Assembly: GCA_022562055.1 (NCBI GenBank)
Contig: JADFQA010000010.1
Span: forward strand, 1 to 64,000
DNA length: 64,000 nt
Direction of reading: 5' to 3'
Origin: Acidobacteriota bacterium
GTDB taxonomy: Bacteria; Actinomycetota; Acidimicrobiia; Spongiisociales; UBA5794
Part shown: positions 7,615 to 16,466 of the stretch, piece by piece
Layout of the letters: every line of letters begins with the position of its first letter
How positions within the stretch are numbered: the first letter of the stretch is position 1
Position numbers and translations under genes: made by a program
The notes under the pieces: generated by a model
Told to the model about the DNA's origin: nothing
Databases searched by the model: none
What the model saw: the letters and a program-made list of their open reading frames with translations, nothing else

Positions 7615-8453
7615 TGGGCACCGCATCGGCGCCAGCGTCCTCAGCGAATCTCGGTCCGGGGTTTGACTGTCTTGGGTTAGCCCTCGAGTTACGTTGCACG
7701 ATCACCTCCGTCCCATCAGACCGGTGGGAGATAGAAGAGGGTGGATCGGTGGGGGAACCCGAAGATGGTGACCTCGTTGTTCGAGCAGCAATACTGGCGG
7801 GTGGTCCGCCGTGTCGAATCTCGATTTCGAACGATATTCCGCGAGCCCGAGGCCTTGGCTCGAGTGCGGCGGTGATTACCGCGTCCGCCGCGGCCGCGTT
7901 CCGCGCTATCGGAGTTGAGCCATCCGACCGCGAGCTCTTTGCGATTGTGCAAGAGCTGGAGGGCCACGGTGACAACGCGGGTGCCTCAGTCTACGGAGGC
8001 CTAGTCGCCGCGTTCGGCGGTGAATTGGTCAGGTTGACGCTGCACCCTTCAATTCGGGTGGTGGCAGCCATACCGGACTTTGAGCTCAAGACCGATGCAG
8101 CCCGGAGCACACTGCCGTCCGAGGTAAGCCACGGTGCAGCGGTTCGCAACGTTGGCCGTGTTGCGTTTCTGGTCGAAGGACTGCACACCGGCAACAGGGA
8201 AGTGCTGGCAATGGCGCGCGGAGATGAGCTTCACGAAAGTTTCCGAGCTTCGCTTTCTCCTGTGACGGGGGAGCTCATTGAAGCCGCACTCAGTTCTGGG
8301 GCCCTCCACGCCTCGTGGAGCGGAGCGGGTCCCACGGCGCTGGCGTTCGTCACTGACGATCATGCGTCGGCGGTTGTCGGCGCGATGGAGGAAGCTCTCG
8401 GCGATCTCGGGCAGGTCCGCGAGCTCCAGGTCGCAACTACCGGCTGGCGGTAA
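7614..8453 (+). CDS. thrB: Homoserine kinase
   Basis: A 279-residue GHMP kinase. Motif 1 (PASSANLGPGFDCLG, about residues 7-21), the ATP-binding motif 2 (PRARGLGSSAA, 76-86) and the C-terminal motif 3 (SWSGAGPTALAF) are all present. It phosphorylates L-homoserine to O-phosphohomoserine for threonine synthesis. The short length fits a single-domain ThrB. It is linked to the CDF transporter (TGATG overlap) rather than to hom/thrC. The aspartate-pathway genes lysC and asd lie about 17 kb away in this window. GTG at 7611 is an alternative start. Confidence 0.92.
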   Translation: MGTASAPASSANLGPGFDCLGLALELRCTITSVPSDRWEIEEGGSVGEPEDGDLVVRAAILAGGPPCRISISNDIPRARGLGSSAAVITASAAAAFRAIGVEPSDRELFAIVQELEGHGDNAGASVYGGLVAAFGGELVRLTLHPSIRVVAAIPDFELKTDAARSTLPSEVSHGAAVRNVGRVAFLVEGLHTGNREVLAMARGDELHESFRASLSPVTGELIEAALSSGALHASWSGAGPTALAFVTDDHASAVVGAMEEALGDLGQVRELQVATTGWR

Positions 8454-8513
8454 TTGCGACATCACCTGCAGGCCGGTTGCGTTCGATGGTCCAAGGTGGC
8501 CGAGGGTACGCCG

Positions 8514-8924
8514 TCAGAGTTCGCTAGACCCGAGGCGCTCCATGAGTGCGAATTCGATCGCGTCGGCCGTCTTTTGATACATCTCGAGTCCGCCGCCTAG
8601 CGGGTCCTCGATATCCATGTGCGCGGCCAGACGATTGACGGACGCGCCGAACAGTCGCTTCGAACTGCGAACCTGCGAGTCGGTCATGGCGAACACGATG
8701 TCCGCCCAATCGAAGTCAGTCTCAACGAGCGGTCTCGGCACATGGTCCACGATGAGATGGCCTGCGCCGCCGGCGGCAATCAGGGCGTGTTCGGAGACAG
8801 TGGAATTGTTCTCGACGTTGAGTCCTCGGCTGCGCCAATCGTGCTCAGGGTACCGGGATGCCCCAAGGGCCTCAGCCATTGGCGACCTGCAGGTGTTACC
8901 CGAACAGATCAGGAGCAATTTCAC
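8514..8924 (-). CDS. Low-molecular-weight protein-tyrosine phosphatase family
   Basis: A 136-residue protein with the phosphate-binding loop C-x5-R-S (CSGNTCRS, residues 7-14) at the N-terminus and the general-acid DP motif (IEDPLGG, residues 105-111). These define LMW-PTP/arsenate-reductase-like phosphatases. The mild size and absence of the arsenate-reductase Cys pair favour a phosphatase acting on phosphoproteins or low-molecular-weight phosphoarginine/tyrosine substrates. The start overlaps the stop of the upstream amidotransferase by 4 bp (ATGA). Confidence 0.85.
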   Translation of the reverse strand: MKLLLICSGNTCRSPMAEALGASRYPEHDWRSRGLNVENNSTVSEHALIAAGGAGHLIVDHVPRPLVETDFDWADIVFAMTDSQVRSSKRLFGASVNRLAAHMDIEDPLGGGLEMYQKTADAIEFALMERLGSSEL

Positions 8925-9649
8925 CGGCTCGCAGCGTTTTCGATAAGCGCCTCGAATATGAGACGGGAGTGCTTGTCGTCAACCTGGTCAAGGTATTCGG
9001 GATGCCACTGAACGGCGACCAACCACCACTGCGCGTCCTCGTGCTCAATTACTTCGATTACGCCGTCGTCAGAACGTCCCACAATTGTGAACCCTGTGCC
9101 GAGTTTGTCGACACTCTGATGGTGTATCGAGTTAACGAGAATAGTCGTCGCATCCGTGATCTCGGCAACTCGGCACCCAGCGTCGAGCTGAATAGTCTGG
9201 TGCGCGGTGAACACCCCATCACCCCTGACGGTGTGCTCGGTGCCGAATGTCGTCGGTATGTCAGCGATCAGTGTGCCACCAAATGCCACGTTAACGATCT
9301 GCAACCCGCGACATATTGCAAGGGTTGGCGTTTTCGACTTCGCAGCGCTGCGCGCCAGGGCGATCTCAAACGCGTCTCGTTCGTCGGAAACGCCGTAAAA
9401 CGTGTCGGTTCGCTCGTCGCCCCAGACCTCGGGATTGACGTCGCCCCCGCCTGATAGGACAAGGCCATCGAGGGAATCGAGGAGCGCGTCGGTGTCTTCC
9501 ACCGGCACCGGAGCGAGCGATACCGGGATACCGCCGGCGTGGACGATCGCGTCCCGGTAGGTGTGTTGCAGGCAATAGGCGCGCGACTCGCCACTCGAGG
9601 TCTTGACCAATCTAGGGCGCGAACTGATGCCAATGAGGGGTTTTGTCAT
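8921..9649 (-). CDS. Class-I glutamine amidotransferase / gamma-glutamyl-GABA hydrolase family
   Basis: A 242-residue peptidase C26 protein. Visible are the oxyanion-loop SGGGDVNPE (about 66-74), the nucleophile elbow AICRGLQ with Cys113, and the catalytic His-Glu pair in QWHPE (His216, Glu218). Family members such as PuuD hydrolyse gamma-glutamyl-GABA in putrescine use, while others act in gamma-glutamylamide metabolism. No puu genes are nearby, so the exact substrate is unknown. TAGACT (minus strand, 9658-9663) lies 8 nt upstream of the ATG. It is the first gene of an operon with the phosphatase. Confidence 0.85.
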   Translation of the reverse strand: MTKPLIGISSRPRLVKTSSGESRAYCLQHTYRDAIVHAGGIPVSLAPVPVEDTDALLDSLDGLVLSGGGDVNPEVWGDERTDTFYGVSDERDAFEIALARSAAKSKTPTLAICRGLQIVNVAFGGTLIADIPTTFGTEHTVRGDGVFTAHQTIQLDAGCRVAEITDATTILVNSIHHQSVDKLGTGFTIVGRSDDGVIEVIEHEDAQWWLVAVQWHPEYLDQVDDKHSRLIFEALIENAASR

Positions 9650-9820
9650 AGCTCGACAGTCTACGATGTTGCGCCGTCCCGTGAACGTGTCGGCGTGAAT
9701 TCAGCGCGGGCACTGCGACTCGGCTTGCACAATCGCGTGTGTTTCGCGAACCTATCAGTGTTGAGACCGCAAGGGCGATCTCTTCGGCACGACTTCCCTA
9801 TCGATTTTGAGGTTTTCTGG

Positions 9821-9910
9821 ATGAGTTCGCTGATAAAAAAGCGTCGTAAGAAGATGAGCAAACACAAGTACCGCAAGCGCCTCAAGGCCAACCGCCACAA
9901 GCACAAGTAG
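9821..9910 (+). CDS. Small ribosomal subunit protein bS22 (AURKAIP1/COX24-like)
   Basis: A 29-residue, extremely basic peptide beginning MSSLIKKRRKKMSKHKYRK. It closely matches the pattern of actinobacterial bS22 (for example the roughly 33-residue mycobacterial protein with xxVIKKRRKRMSKKKHRKLL), a tiny subunit near the decoding centre that shares the COX24/AURKAIP1 domain. A longer in-frame extension exists upstream, but its residues look non-coding, so the ATG at 9821 is taken as the start. A strong hairpin follows 9 nt after the stop. The gene is easily missed by gene finders because of its size. Confidence 0.85.
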   Translation: MSSLIKKRRKKMSKHKYRKRLKANRHKHK

Positions 9911-9919
9911 CTCGTCTTC

Positions 9920-9953
9920 AAGCCCCAGCATCACGCTGGGGCTTGTTGTTTGT
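9920..9953 (+). terminator. Intrinsic terminator after bS22
   Basis: A 10-bp perfect stem AAGCCCCAGC/GCTGGGGCTT (9920-9929 and 9935-9944) with a 5-nt loop is followed by a T-rich stretch GTTGTTTG. It lies directly after the stop of the bS22 gene. Confidence 0.8.
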
Positions 9954-9987
9954 TTGGGGAAGTCGGCGTCCGCACGAACGCCAATCT

Positions 9988-10371
9988 TTAGATGGTGACG
10001 GCGAGCCAGAACGTCAGAAGGCTCAGGGCAAGGATCGCACCCTGGATTGCGCCCCGCAGCGCTGCCGTGGTCCTCTTTGCGGTGATCTGGTGTACGACCA
10101 CGAACCCGATCATCACGCCAACCACCTGCACTTTGGTGCCGAGCGGTCCGTCCGATAGTCGATACCCGAAGTCGTTCGCTTGGATGAGTCCCGTCACCAC
10201 TGCAACACCCATTGCTACCCACGACAGACGACCGAACTGCCGTGCAGCAGCGCGGATGATTTCGATGTCGGCGCCGGCCCTGCGCATCGCCGGCACAAGG
10301 GCGGCCATGGTGATGAGACCGCCGACCCACACTGCGGCGCCCAGAAGATGGATCCACCGCACGACGTTCAC
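9988..10371 (-). CDS. CopD-like / DUF2269-type membrane protein
   Basis: A 127-residue protein with four hydrophobic helices: WIHLLGAAVWVGGLITMAAL, LSWVAMGVAVVTGL, VVGVMIGFVVVHQ and AILALSLLTFWLAV. The N-terminal W-I-H-x-L-x-A-x-x-W-V-G-G signature is that of the CopD/copper-resistance and related four-helix families, in which the His can bind haem or copper. The gene begins with GTG 3 nt after the PAC2 gene and is probably translated in the same operon. Function is unknown. Confidence 0.65.
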   Translation of the reverse strand: MNVVRWIHLLGAAVWVGGLITMAALVPAMRRAGADIEIIRAAARQFGRLSWVAMGVAVVTGLIQANDFGYRLSDGPLGTKVQVVGVMIGFVVVHQITAKRTTAALRGAIQGAILALSLLTFWLAVTI

Positions 10372-10374
10372 GGA

Positions 10375-11247
10375 TTATCGGCTGCTGTCTGGGTTCTGGC
10401 GTAGGAAGTCCTCGATCTCGTCGAGGAAGCCCTCAGCTTCCTCAGAGACCAATTGTTGGTTGATACCGGACTCATCCTCGTCTCGCTCTAGATTGGTGAT
10501 GTAGTCGCTGAGATCTTCGGAGGCGCCGATAGCGCTTTCTACCTTGTCGAGGTATTGCCTGACGACGTCGTTGAGGTCAGCGAGATCAAGCGGGAGGCCG
10601 CTGATTTCGCTAGCCTTCTTGAGCAGAGCCAGCATCGCCTGCGGGTTCGGACTTGCCGCGAGGTAGTGAGGGGTGGCTGCCCAGAGAGATATTGCCGGGA
10701 TCCCAACTTCTCGACAAGCTTCCATGACGACGCTGATGATGCCCGTGGGTCCCTCGTAGTTCGACGGCAACAGGTCAAAATGACCGACTCGTTCGGGTTG
10801 GGTTGCGACACCGATAATCGGCGTCGGTCTGCGATGCCCGACTTGGCCAATAAACGCACCGAGAAGGATCACCTGTTCAACGTCGTGCTCTACAAGGATG
10901 CTCGTGACTATGCGGGCATAGGTCCGCCAGCGGAAACTTGGTTCGTCGCCGGTGACAACGATGAGATCTTGAGGATGGTCGGGAATCTTCACGGCGTGAA
11001 ACCGCGTTGTCGGCCACGACAACGATCGGTGACCACCGTCGTTCGCGGTGACAATGGGGCGGTGCTGCTGAAAATCGTAGAACTCGTCAGGGTCGATCAC
11101 CGCAAATGGTTCGGTGCGTTTCCCAACATGAAGCGTGTAGGTCGCGGCGGACGATGCTGCTTCGCAAGCATCGTTCCATCCCTCGAACGCGATGATTGCC
11201 ACAGGCTTGCGAAGACGTGGTTCGTGAAACCGGCGGACTGAATTCAT
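10375..11247 (-). CDS. PAC2 (proteasome assembly chaperone) family protein
   Basis: A 290-residue protein with the PAC2 core. The N-terminus AIIAFEGWNDACEAA is followed by SLSWPTTRFHAV, ILLGAFIGQVGHRRPTPIIGVAT and SLWAATPHYLAASPNP. This matches the actinobacterial and archaeal PAC2 family, homologues of proteasome-assembly chaperones. The last 50 residues are acidic (SEEAEGFLDEIEDFL). No proteasome genes are in the window. TAACGT lies 7 nt upstream of the ATG (minus strand, 11255-11260), so a leaderless transcript is likely. Confidence 0.85.
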   Translation of the reverse strand: MNSVRRFHEPRLRKPVAIIAFEGWNDACEAASSAATYTLHVGKRTEPFAVIDPDEFYDFQQHRPIVTANDGGHRSLSWPTTRFHAVKIPDHPQDLIVVTGDEPSFRWRTYARIVTSILVEHDVEQVILLGAFIGQVGHRRPTPIIGVATQPERVGHFDLLPSNYEGPTGIISVVMEACREVGIPAISLWAATPHYLAASPNPQAMLALLKKASEISGLPLDLADLNDVVRQYLDKVESAIGASEDLSDYITNLERDEDESGINQQLVSEEAEGFLDEIEDFLRQNPDSSR

Positions 11248-11480
11248 GGGCGGTACGTTAGAGACTTTCGGAGGTTGTGTTTTGGTGATGAGCGTGGACC
11301 AGCCTTCGACGCCCTAAACATTCGAGAGGCGGCCTCGCGCTTGCGAAGGTTCACGCGGTGGCTAACTCATCGGATCGCCAGGCTCCTTGATCTCCGTTGC
11401 GCTAGAGCGTTGAGCGTCGCCCCCATGCGGATCGGTCGGACGTACCGTGTCTCGGGACGACAGCGGAGTCCGTCCGATGG

Positions 11481-13637
11481 TTACTGCATCGGTGAGAAAC
11501 GGCGCAGTCGCACCGAGTTCGAGACGACTGATACGGATGACAGCGCCATGGCGCCCGCGGCGATCATCGGGTTGAGCAGACCGGCAGCAGCGAGCGGGAT
11601 TGCTGCCGTGTTGTAGGCGAAGGCCCAGAACAGATTCTGCTTGATCACCCTGAACGTAGCGCGGGCGAGCCGCATGGCTCCGACCACAAGTTCGGGATCC
11701 GGTGAGAGAAGCACGACATCAGCCGATTCGATTGCAACGTCCGTGCCAGAGCCGACGGCGATGCCGATGTCGGCGGTCACGAGTGCCGCGGCGTCGTTGA
11801 TGCCGTCGCCGACAAATGCTACCGCGCCCTTAGCGCTCAGCTCCCGGATCTTTGCAGCCTTCTCGTCCGGTCTTACCTCGGCAACAATGTCGTTGATCCC
11901 GAGCTGAGCACCAATGCGTTCAGCCGTGAGACGTCGGTCACCGGTCAGCATGATCGTCGCCATATGGTCGTTGTTGAGTTCCTTGACGGCCGTCACAGAA
12001 GTTGGTCGCAGAGCATCAGCGATACCGAGCACCCCGGTGCTCTCACCGTTCCACCCGACCATGACCGCGGTCTTCGCCTGATCGGCGAGCGTATCGATGG
12101 CTGCACGGTGATCATCCGAGACCTTCAGCCCGAGTTCACCAAGAAACTCTGGCGTGCCGATGGTCACTTCGACGCCTTCGGTCATGGCATGCACACCCCC
12201 GCCGGGTGTAGCGGTGAAGTTTGATGCCATGCCGATTTCGATGCCGCGCTCTTCGATACCTAGAACAATTCCGCGAGCAATCGGGTGTTCGCTGAGGTTC
12301 TCGACGGCCCCGACACGCCGAAGGAGCAGAGCTTGTTTATCAGAGATCACATCGGTGAGCGTCATCGCTCCGAGGGTCAGCGTACCTGTCTTGTCGAAAA
12401 CGACGGTGTCGATTTTGTGGGCGCGTTGAAAAATGTCTGCGCCCTTGAACAGTATCCCAAGTTCGGCGCCGCGCCCCGAACCAACCATGATTGCGGTCGG
12501 AGTTGCCAGTCCTAGAGCACACGGGCAGGCGATGATCAATACGGCAATTGCGTTTTGTAACGCGGAGCCGAATTCAGCTCCAGAGATCATCCATCCCACA
12601 AAGACCGCCAGCGCCAAGCTCATTACTATCGGCACGAAGATGCTCGATATCTTGTCGGCAAGACCCTGAATCGGTGCCTTTGTGGCCTGGGCGTCTTCGA
12701 CGAGACGAATGATCTCGGCGAGAGTCGTGTTTGGCCCGACGTGTGTCACCTCGACACGAAGGCTGCCGTTCTGGTTGACAGTCGCACCGATCACCTCGTC
12801 ACCGGGTCCGCGTTCCACAGGTATCGACTCGCCCGTGAGCATTGACTCATCGACCGTTGACGTACCTTCGACGATTACTCCGTCGCAGGGGATGCGCTCC
12901 CCAGGTTTGACGATCACGATGTTGCCAGGGGCGAGTTCAATCGGATCGACCATCACCTCTTCGCCGTCGCGGAGCAGCCGGGCCTCGCGGGCACCAAGCT
13001 CGGCGAGTCTTGCGATCGACTGCGAGGCCCGGCCCTTGGCGCTTGCTTCGAAGAACCGCCCAAGAAGGATCAGTGTGATAATCATTCCTGCGGTTTCGAA
13101 GAAAACGTCGGTCTCTCGAACGATCGCTGCTAGCGACGCGAAATAGGCTGCGAGCGTGCCCACCGAAATCAGCGTGTCCATGTTCGCCGTCAGCGCTTTG
13201 AGTCGTGTCCATGCGGCCGTGTGGAATTGGCGTCCAAAGAAGAACACAACAATGGTTGCGAGAAGCGCCTGAAATACCAGCCAGGGGCGGCTGTCTGGGC
13301 CGAATATTGCGATTCCCATCAGCGGAACAGCAAGGGCGGCGGAGCCCATAACAAGTTTGAGTTGGTGTCGAGCCTCGGTGGCGAAACGTTCGGTTGGGGA
13401 GATCCGTTCGTCGCCCTCTGCAAGCGCCTTGATCTTGTAGCCGATCTTGCCAACAGCGGCTTCAAGCGCCTCGATGTCGGTGTCAGCAGAGATGGTCGCC
13501 CGTGCCTCTTGGCCAGCAAACGAAACGACGGCATGATCGACGCCCTCCTGCTTGCCGAGCACGCGCTCGATCCGGATGGCGCACGACGCACAAGTCATGC
13601 CATCCACATCGAAGATGATGGTGTCGGTTTTTGCCAT
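11481..13637 (-). CDS. copA: Copper-exporting P1B-type ATPase
   Basis: A 718-residue P-type ATPase with one N-terminal HMA domain (GMTCASC, Cys16 and Cys19). The actuator-domain TGES is at 268-271, the membrane CPC metal site at 371-373 (IIACPCALG) and the phosphorylated Asp415 in DKTGT. The C-terminal [11 protein letters not shown] hinge motif is also present. The CPC motif and the copZ/csoR neighbours indicate Cu(I) efflux. It is the last gene of the csoR-copZ-copA operon, starting 2 nt after copZ, and should respond to copper through CsoR. Confidence 0.95.
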   Translation of the reverse strand: MAKTDTIIFDVDGMTCASCAIRIERVLGKQEGVDHAVVSFAGQEARATISADTDIEALEAAVGKIGYKIKALAEGDERISPTERFATEARHQLKLVMGSAALAVPLMGIAIFGPDSRPWLVFQALLATIVVFFFGRQFHTAAWTRLKALTANMDTLISVGTLAAYFASLAAIVRETDVFFETAGMIITLILLGRFFEASAKGRASQSIARLAELGAREARLLRDGEEVMVDPIELAPGNIVIVKPGERIPCDGVIVEGTSTVDESMLTGESIPVERGPGDEVIGATVNQNGSLRVEVTHVGPNTTLAEIIRLVEDAQATKAPIQGLADKISSIFVPIVMSLALAVFVGWMISGAEFGSALQNAIAVLIIACPCALGLATPTAIMVGSGRGAELGILFKGADIFQRAHKIDTVVFDKTGTLTLGAMTLTDVISDKQALLLRRVGAVENLSEHPIARGIVLGIEERGIEIGMASNFTATPGGGVHAMTEGVEVTIGTPEFLGELGLKVSDDHRAAIDTLADQAKTAVMVGWNGESTGVLGIADALRPTSVTAVKELNNDHMATIMLTGDRRLTAERIGAQLGINDIVAEVRPDEKAAKIRELSAKGAVAFVGDGINDAAALVTADIGIAVGSGTDVAIESADVVLLSPDPELVVGAMRLARATFRVIKQNLFWAFAYNTAAIPLAAAGLLNPMIAAGAMALSSVSVVSNSVRLRRFSPMQ

Positions 13638-13639
13638 TG

Positions 13640-13846
13640 TTATTGAGCTACGTCGTAGCCCTGAGACTCAATGGCATCGATGATCGTTTCGGTGGTGAGC
13701 GATTCGGCAAAAGCGATGTCGACCGTGCGCTTGTCGATGTTCACTTCAACCGTGTCCACGCCGTTGAGTTCGGAAACTGCGCCTTCGATCGAGGTCTTGC
13801 AGTGGCCGCACGAAATATCGAGTACGGAAAGGGTGACACTGGTCAT
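13640..13846 (-). CDS. copZ: Copper chaperone CopZ-like HMA protein
   Basis: A 68-residue single HMA domain with the CxxC metal site (ISCGHC, Cys13 and Cys16) and a ferredoxin-like beta-alpha-beta pattern. The usual Met/Thr before the first Cys is replaced by Ile-Ser, a minor variation. It delivers Cu(I) to CopA, encoded immediately downstream, or to CsoR, encoded immediately upstream. The start overlaps the csoR stop by 4 bp (ATGA). Confidence 0.92.
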   Translation of the reverse strand: MTSVTLSVLDISCGHCKTSIEGAVSELNGVDTVEVNIDKRTVDIAFAESLTTETIIDAIESQGYDVAQ

Positions 13847-14139
13847 AGTGATATCTCCTGGTTTGGTCCGGTAACTCCGGGTGTGTACCGAAGCGTTTCC
13901 ATAAGTTCGTCGACGATTTGTTCGACGCGATTCTCTCGAACGGCGTCCATCACACAGGTCTCAACGTGGTTCTGCAACAGAACTCGGTTCACTTTCTCAA
14001 GAGAACCTTGTACTGCAGATACCTGTTTCATCACGTCCGGGCAGTATCGTTCGGCTTCGATCATTTCGATGACAGCGTTGACATGTCCGCTGATCGTTTT
14101 GAGTCTGAGTAGTGCCGCCTTTTTGTGTTCTTCCTTCAT
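13843..14139 (-). CDS. csoR: CsoR-family copper-sensing repressor
   Basis: A 98-residue four-helix repressor. The copper triad is visible: Cys33 in RYCPDV, His58 and Cys62 in NHVETCV. Apo-CsoR binds GC-rich palindromes and is released by Cu(I). It heads the csoR-copZ-copA operon. The ATG at 14139 has a -10-like TAGACT only 6 nt upstream, implying a leaderless mRNA. A GC-tract palindrome covers the -35 region. Confidence 0.95.
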   Translation of the reverse strand: MKEEHKKAALLRLKTISGHVNAVIEMIEAERYCPDVMKQVSAVQGSLEKVNRVLLQNHVETCVMDAVRENRVEQIVDELMETLRYTPGVTGPNQEISL

Positions 14140-14145
14140 GGAAGC

Positions 14146-14190
14146 AGTCTACCACGATTTCTATTCCCCCACCCCCCCAGGGGTAGGGTA
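14146..14190 (-). promoter_or_regulatory. csoR promoter: -10 TAGACT and candidate CsoR operator
   Basis: On the minus strand, TAGACT (14146-14151) is 6 nt from the csoR ATG. Upstream of it, 14163-14190 reads TACCCTACCCCTGGGGGGGT followed by GGGGGAATA. This is a C-tract/G-tract palindrome of the type bound by CsoR proteins. It would overlap the -35 region, so binding should block RNA polymerase. No canonical -35 is visible. Confidence 0.75.
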
Positions 14191-14259
14191 GGTGAGTCCC
14201 CCGTTTTTCCGGTGGCCGAGGGCTTGCGGTACCATTTGGGGCAGCACAAGGAGTCCACG

Positions 14260-15441
14260 TTGTCATTCCCGGTCATTTGTTCTATAGCTCGCACCCCGAT
14301 TGGACGGTTCAACGGTGTGTTTTCGCCGCTCAGTGCAGTGGATCTCGGTGGCATCGCGATTGCGGCGGCGCTTGAGCGGGCGACCATAACGGGGGATCAG
14401 ATCGACGAGGTGATTTTCGGGCATGTTCTTCAGGCCGGTCAGGGGCAGATAACCTCCCGTCAGGCAGCCGTAAAGGGCGGGATACCGATGACGGTTCCCT
14501 CGACGACTGTGAACAAAGTGTGTCTCTCGGGGATGACTGCCATTGCCGATGCGAGTCGGCGAATTCGTCTCGGGGAGGCTTCGTTCATTGTTGCGGGCGG
14601 CATGGAATCAATGTCGAACGCACCTCACGTTTTGCCAAACGCTCGCACGGGTGTCGGATATGGTGATGCGACTTTGGTCGACATTCTCACGCACGACGGG
14701 TTGTTTTGTGCGTTTGATAGCTGTCTCATGGGCGAGTCTTCGGACCACAAAAACGCCAGTCTCGGTATTGACCGCGAAGTACAGGATGCGTGGTCGGCGC
14801 GCTCGCATCAACGTGCCGAGGCAGCGACTGCATCTGGTGCTTTCGACGAAGAGATCGTGCCCGTTTCGGTGCCCCAGCCGCGCGGTGAAGCACTCCTTGT
14901 CTCCCAAGATGAAGGTTTTCGCCCGGGCATGACCGTTGCGAAGTTGGCGACATTGCGAGCGGCGTTCGTACCAGACGGAACGATTACGGCGGGGAACGCC
15001 TCCCAGATATCTGATGGTGCTGCGGCACTCGTTGTTGCAGACCGTGTGGCCGCCGAACAAGCAGGTCTTCCGATTCTTGCCGAGATCTTGGGTTATGGGC
15101 AAACCGCTGGTCCCGATGCCACGTTGCAGGAGAGGCCGGCAGAAGCGATCCGACTCGCGGCCAAGTCAGCGCAGGTCTCTATTCGTGACATTGACCTTTT
15201 CGAGTTCAATGAGGCGTTCGCCTCGGTGGCATATTGGGCGGGTAAGTCGCTGGATGTTTCTGACGAAATAATCAACGTCAACGGCGGTGCCGTTGCGTTC
15301 GGCCATCCGCTCGGTGCGACGGGAGCCCGCATCGTTGTTACTCTTGTCAGTGCGCTGCGAAGCCGCGGTGGTGGAATTGGTGGGGCGGCGCTTTGCGGGG
15401 GAGGCGGTCAGGGAGATGGGCTGATCGTGCGTGTTGTCTGA
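14260..15441 (+). CDS. Acetyl-CoA C-acetyltransferase (thiolase)
   Basis: A 393-residue thiolase. The acyl-carrying Cys88 lies in TVNKVCLSGM. The C-terminal GGAVAFGHPLGATGAR supplies the catalytic His, and CGGGGQGDG the second Cys. It condenses two acetyl-CoA to acetoacetyl-CoA or thiolyses 3-ketoacyl-CoA. The start is the TTG at 14260, placed 6 nt after AAGGAG (14248-14253). Upstream reading is non-coding and overlaps the csoR operator, so longer starts are rejected. It is divergent from the copper operon and precedes glpX. Confidence 0.9.
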   Translation: MSFPVICSIARTPIGRFNGVFSPLSAVDLGGIAIAAALERATITGDQIDEVIFGHVLQAGQGQITSRQAAVKGGIPMTVPSTTVNKVCLSGMTAIADASRRIRLGEASFIVAGGMESMSNAPHVLPNARTGVGYGDATLVDILTHDGLFCAFDSCLMGESSDHKNASLGIDREVQDAWSARSHQRAEAATASGAFDEEIVPVSVPQPRGEALLVSQDEGFRPGMTVAKLATLRAAFVPDGTITAGNASQISDGAAALVVADRVAAEQAGLPILAEILGYGQTAGPDATLQERPAEAIRLAAKSAQVSIRDIDLFEFNEAFASVAYWAGKSLDVSDEIINVNGGAVAFGHPLGATGARIVVTLVSALRSRGGGIGGAALCGGGGQGDGLIVRVV

Positions 15442-15468
15442 CCGTCTCGCATCAATCGAGGGAGAACA

Positions 15469-16437
15469 ATGAGTGACGCACCAGATCGGAACCTAGCCAT
15501 GGAGTTGGTCCGCGTGACCGAAGCGGCGGCCGTGGCAGCTTCCCGGTGGCAGGGTCGTGGGGACAAGAACGCTGTCGATCAGGCTGCTGTGGACGCCATG
15601 CGGGCGATCCTGGCAACCGTTGAAATGGACGGCATTGTTGTTATCGGCGAGGGTGAGAAGGATGAAGCCCCGATGCTGTACAACGGTGAGCGTGTCGGTA
15701 ACGGCAACAAACCCGAGGTCGATGTCGCCGTTGACCCGGTCGACGGCACAACCCTCACTGCCCGCGGCGCCGACGGGGCCCTTGCAGTGATTGCCCTCGC
15801 AAGCCGAGGATCCATGTTCTCACCCGGTAGCCTTGTATACATGGACAAGATTGCAGTCGGCGAACAAGCTGCCGGCTCCATAGATATCGAGGCTTCTATC
15901 GAGCACAACATTGTTCGGGTCGCCAAGGCGCTGGGCAAAGGTGTTGGGGATGTCACGGTGATGATTCTTGATCGCCCCCGGAACGAGGCGACGATCCGCG
16001 AAGTGAGAGCGGTCGGCAGCCGGTGTGCGTTAATCACGGACGGTGATATTGCCGGCGTCATCGCCACTACGAAAGCTGATTCGGGTGTGGACATGTTGCT
16101 GGGCATCGGAGGTTCCCCCGAAGCGGTGACCGCGGCGTGCGCCATGAAGGCGCTCGGTGGTGAGCTGCAGTGCAAGATTTGGCCGCGCAACGACGCAGAG
16201 CGCCAGTACGCGGCCGATAACAGCATCGACCTCGACCGGGTTCTCCTGACGCATGATCTGGTGGCGAGCGACGACACCTTCTTCGCTGCAACCGGGGTGA
16301 CGCCCAGTGCATTGCTCAACGGGATTCAAATGTTTGGTAACACGGCCCGCACCCATTCGGTTGTCATGCGGTCCCGGACCGGAACGGTCCGCTTCGTGGA
16401 GGCGATCCACCGCTTCGACCGGGTAAAGTCTCTCTAA
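15469..16437 (+). CDS. glpX: Fructose-1,6-bisphosphatase class II
   Basis: A 322-residue GlpX-type phosphatase. Metal and catalytic motifs GEGEKDEAP (60-68) and DPVDGTT (89-95) are intact, as are the later DRPRNEATIREVR and GIGGSPEAV segments of the family. It dephosphorylates fructose 1,6-bisphosphate in gluconeogenesis. GGGAGAAC before the ATG gives a good Shine-Dalgarno. It stands 27 nt behind the thiolase and may be co-transcribed. Confidence 0.95.
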   Translation: MSDAPDRNLAMELVRVTEAAAVAASRWQGRGDKNAVDQAAVDAMRAILATVEMDGIVVIGEGEKDEAPMLYNGERVGNGNKPEVDVAVDPVDGTTLTARGADGALAVIALASRGSMFSPGSLVYMDKIAVGEQAAGSIDIEASIEHNIVRVAKALGKGVGDVTVMILDRPRNEATIREVRAVGSRCALITDGDIAGVIATTKADSGVDMLLGIGGSPEAVTAACAMKALGGELQCKIWPRNDAERQYAADNSIDLDRVLLTHDLVASDDTFFAATGVTPSALLNGIQMFGNTARTHSVVMRSRTGTVRFVEAIHRFDRVKSL

Positions 16438-16466
16438 CATCCCTTGGGATTGGAGGGTCGGCGACG

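Noticed and set aside
11248-11480. Small plus-strand frame between PAC2 and copA
   Set aside because: It is Arg-rich with no ribosome site or motif and runs antisense into copA, so it is left as intergenic sequence.
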